Shown piece by piece: positions 12,201-13,956 of a stretch of DNA of 13,956 bases. The stretch spans positions 1 to 13,956 of the forward strand of contig CAZEIW010000131.1 in assembly GCA_964512305.1 (NCBI GenBank). The letters are read 5' to 3'. The translations under genes and the position numbers were made by a program. A model generated the notes under the pieces. It did no database searches. It was not told the DNA's origin and saw only the letters and a program-made list of their open reading frames with translations. The stretch is from CAZEIW01 sp964512305 (GTDB lineage: Bacteria > Pseudomonadota > Gammaproteobacteria > Burkholderiales > Burkholderiaceae_F). Position 1 is the first letter of the stretch. The number at the start of each line of letters is the position of its first letter.

Positions 12201-13634
12201 ATGACGACTGCACAGCGCTACGTTTCCTACGCTTTCGCGCGCGACAACGCGATCCTGCTCAAGCCATCGAGCGAGCGCGAGGCCGAGGCGTGGATCAGCG
12301 AGTCCACGCCCATGGCGGCGCTCAACGAGGTGATGCGGGTGTTCCCGGGGCGGGTCCGCGCGAGCATCGTCAGCGCCGACAAGCTGCAGGAGGCGATCGC
12401 GCAGACGTACTCGAAGGCCGAGGACTCCGCGCAGCAGATCGTCGGCGACATCGAGGGCGAGTTCGACATCACGCGCCTGATGCAGGAGGTCCCGGACATC
12501 GAGGACCTGCTCGAGACCGAGGACGACGCGCCGATCATCCGCATGATCAACGCGCTGCTGACGCAGGCGGCGCGCGACGGCGCCTCGGACATCCACATCG
12601 AGGCCTTCGAGAGCTACTCGCAGGTCCGGTTCCGCGTCGACGGCACGCTGCGCGACGTCGTGCGGCCCAAGAGCGCGCTGCACGCGGCGCTGGTCTCGCG
12701 GATCAAGATCATGGCCGCGCTCGACATCGCCGAAAAGCGCCTGCCGCAGGACGGCCGGATCACGCTGCGCGTCGGCGGGCGCGCGGTCGACGTGCGCGTG
12801 TCGACGCTGCCCACCGGGCACGGAGAGCGCGTCGTGCTCCGGCTGCTGGAGAAGGACCTGGCGCGCCTCGACCTGACCAACCTCGGCATGTCCGACCGGA
12901 CGCTGTCGACATTCGACCGCCTCGTGCACCAGCCGCACGGGATCGTCCTGGTGACCGGCCCGACCGGCTCCGGCAAGACCACCACGCTGTACGCGGCGAT
13001 CCGCCGCCTCGACCACGCGACGACCAACATCATGACGGTCGAGGACCCGATCGAATACGACCTCGAGGGCATCGGCCAGACGCAGGTCAATCCGAAGATC
13101 GAGATGGACTTCGCCCGCGCGCTGCGGTCGATCCTGCGGCAGGACCCCGACGTCGTGATGATCGGCGAGATCCGCGACCTGGAAACCGCCCAGATCGCCG
13201 TGCAGGCCTCGCTCACCGGCCACCTGGTCCTGGCGACGCTGCACACCAACGACGCGGCGTCGGCGGTGACCCGGCTGATCGACATGGGGATCGAGCCGTT
13301 CCTGCTGTCGTCGTCGCTGCTGGGCGTGCTGGCGCAGCGGCTGGTGCGCAAGCTGTGCCCGCGCTGCAAGAAGCCCGACGAGACGGGACGCAGCATGCGG
13401 GCCGACGGCTGCGAGCACTGCGGCCACACCGGCTACGTCGGCCGCACCGGCATCTACGAGCTGATCCGGATCGACGAGGCGCTGCAGTCGCTGATCCACA
13501 ACGCCGCCAACGACATCGAGATCCGACGCGCCGCCGACGCCGCCGGCATGGAGACGATGCGCGCGGACGCGATGCGGTGGGTTGCCGCCGGGGTGACGTC
13601 GCAGGAGGAGGTGTTGCGGGTGACGCGGGAATGA
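12201..13634 (+). CDS. gspE: T2SS assembly ATPase GspE
   Basis: GspE is the cytoplasmic hexameric ATPase that powers pseudopilus assembly, docking on GspL. The 477-residue protein has an N-terminal GspL-binding region (about 1-95, starting YVSYAFARDNAILL) and a second N-terminal domain with SDIHIEAFESYSQVRFRVDG. The RecA-like core has Walker A GPTGSGKTT (253-261), Asp box TVEDPIEY (279-286), Walker B DVVMIGEIRD (317-326) and His box LATLHTND (344-351). A four-cysteine zinc site CPRC (386/389) and CEHC (404/407) has a short 14-residue spacing. The start is 43 bp after the gspD stop with a weak ribosome-binding site. The last three codons and stop lie in an 81-bp unit that is tandemly duplicated downstream. 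Confidence 0.97.
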   Translation: MTTAQRYVSYAFARDNAILLKPSSEREAEAWISESTPMAALNEVMRVFPGRVRASIVSADKLQEAIAQTYSKAEDSAQQIVGDIEGEFDITRLMQEVPDIEDLLETEDDAPIIRMINALLTQAARDGASDIHIEAFESYSQVRFRVDGTLRDVVRPKSALHAALVSRIKIMAALDIAEKRLPQDGRITLRVGGRAVDVRVSTLPTGHGERVVLRLLEKDLARLDLTNLGMSDRTLSTFDRLVHQPHGIVLVTGPTGSGKTTTLYAAIRRLDHATTNIMTVEDPIEYDLEGIGQTQVNPKIEMDFARALRSILRQDPDVVMIGEIRDLETAQIAVQASLTGHLVLATLHTNDAASAVTRLIDMGIEPFLLSSSLLGVLAQRLVRKLCPRCKKPDETGRSMRADGCEHCGHTGYVGRTGIYELIRIDEALQSLIHNAANDIEIRRAADAAGMETMRADAMRWVAAGVTSQEEVLRVTRE

Positions 13635-13788
13635 GGGGTGCCAGCTCGAAGACCCTCACCCCCGGCCCCTCTCCCGCGCGGAGCGCGGGAGAGGGGAGAT
13701 ATGACTCGGGAATGAGGGGTGCCCGCTTGCGGACCCTCACCCCCGGCCCCTCTCCCGCGCGCGGCGCGGGAGAGGGGAGATATGTGAG
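13627..13788 (+). repeat. 81-bp tandem direct repeat with 14-bp hairpins between gspE and gspF
   Basis: Two successive units with a period of 81 bp each begin GGGAATGAGGGGTGCC (13627/8 and 13708) and continue ACCCTCACCCCCGGCCCC. Each unit holds a perfect 14-bp hairpin, CCCCTCTCCCGCGC with its complement and a 3-nt loop: 13666-13696 (loop GGA) and 13747-13777 (loop GCG). They end GGGGAGATATG. The first unit includes the end of gspE with its TGA. The CCCTCACCCC plus CCCCTCTCCC hairpin design resembles hairpin 2 of the repeats around gspH. Neither hairpin is followed by a T-run. Confidence 0.88.
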
Positions 13789-13811
13789 GAAACGCCCTTC
13801 GGGCGTTTCCT
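13787..13811 (+). promoter_or_regulatory. 11-bp mRNA hairpin immediately upstream of gspF
   Basis: AGGAAACGCCC (13787-13797) pairs perfectly with GGGCGTTTCCT (13801-13811) across a 3-nt TTC loop. The next bases are GAGG, with TGAGG at 13811-13815 acting as the gspF ribosome-binding site six bases before ATG 13822. With no T-run after it, this is more likely an RNA-stability, attenuation or translation-control element than a terminator. Confidence 0.6.
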
Positions 13812-13821
13812 GAGGCTCGGC

Positions 13822-13956
13822 ATGGCTGCATTCCGTTACGCCGCGGTCGACCGCATCGGCAAGGAGCAGACCGGCGTGCTCGAGGCCGACAGCGCGCGAC
13901 TGGCGCGCCAGATGCTGCGCGGCCAGGGCCTGCTGCCGCTGTCGGTCGAGCCGGTG
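13822..13956 (+). CDS. gspF: T2SS inner-membrane platform protein GspF, N-terminal 45 residues (partial)
   Basis: GspF is the polytopic inner-membrane platform protein around which the ATPase works. Only the first 45 residues are in the window: MAAFRYAAVDRIGKEQTGVL, then EADSARLARQMLRGQGLLPLSVEPV. These match the conserved GspF/PilC N-terminus (FRYxAxDxxGKxxxGxLEADSxxxARxxLRxxGLxPLxVEP). ATG 13822 has TGAGG six bases upstream. The 187-bp gap from gspE is the largest in the operon and is filled by hairpin-forming repeats. The rest of the gene runs off the right edge. Confidence 0.96.
   Translation, partial: MAAFRYAAVDRIGKEQTGVLEADSARLARQMLRGQGLLPLSVEPV

Noticed and set aside
9377..12202. A 941-codon open frame on the minus strand opposite gspD.
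   Set aside because: It is Arg/Gly/Asp-rich with no recognisable domain and is antisense to a certain gspD. Long antisense frames are expected in high-GC genes with strong third-position G/C bias.
13627..13788. Direct repeats as a CRISPR array.
   Set aside because: There are only two units, contiguous with a period of 81 bp and no distinct spacers. It is a tandem duplication of a hairpin element.

Overview
The window is high-GC DNA, most likely from a betaproteobacterium (perhaps Burkholderiales). This is inferred from the tRNA-Tyr/tRNA-Gly/tRNA-Thr/tuf cluster, the arrangement of the general secretory (gsp) genes with gspC divergent from gspG, and protein style; the genus cannot be read from the sequence. 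Almost all of the window is a type II secretion system (T2SS) locus beside the translation-machinery tRNA/tuf cluster.

Left end, minus strand (1-881): the first 50 codons of tuf (EF-Tu) are preceded, in transcription order, by tRNA-Tyr(GTA), tRNA-Gly(TCC) and tRNA-Thr(GGT). A near-consensus sigma-70 promoter (TTGACA, 17-nt spacer, CATAAT) lies directly upstream of tRNA-Tyr. The 246-bp Tyr-Gly spacer is packed with short hairpin repeats of about 29 nt whose stems covary.

Minus strand (882-3524): gspC, then a LytS/AlgZ-type membrane histidine kinase, then a LytTR (AlgR-like) response regulator, all in the same direction. The two-component pair could therefore share transcription with gspC, although gaps of 160 and 68 bp separate the genes. 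gspC diverges from the main operon across an AT-richer intergenic region that holds a CTTGAA-GT-TTCAAG palindrome.

Plus strand (3737-13956): gspG, H, I, J, K, L, M, N, D, E and the first 45 codons of gspF. These encode the major and minor pseudopilins (G, H, I, J, K), the inner-membrane platform (L, M, F and divergent C), GspN, the outer-membrane secretin (D) and the assembly ATPase (E). Several junctions overlap as ATGA or GTGA or are a few bases apart. No prepilin peptidase (gspO) or pilotin (gspS) gene lies in the window.

The most notable features are: (1) a GspD secretin that carries, after its secretin domain, a roughly 110-residue Pro/Ala-rich linker and a C-terminal SPOR-like (peptidoglycan-binding) domain; (2) two 76-bp, 88%-identical, two-hairpin repeats that flank gspH in inverted orientation, one lying inside the 5' end of gspI and apparently supplying its Shine-Dalgarno, start codon and part of the prepilin leader; (3) an 81-bp tandem duplication starting within the last codons of gspE, with two 14-bp hairpins, followed by an 11-bp hairpin abutting the gspF ribosome-binding site; (4) the hairpin-repeat family inside the tRNA operon.
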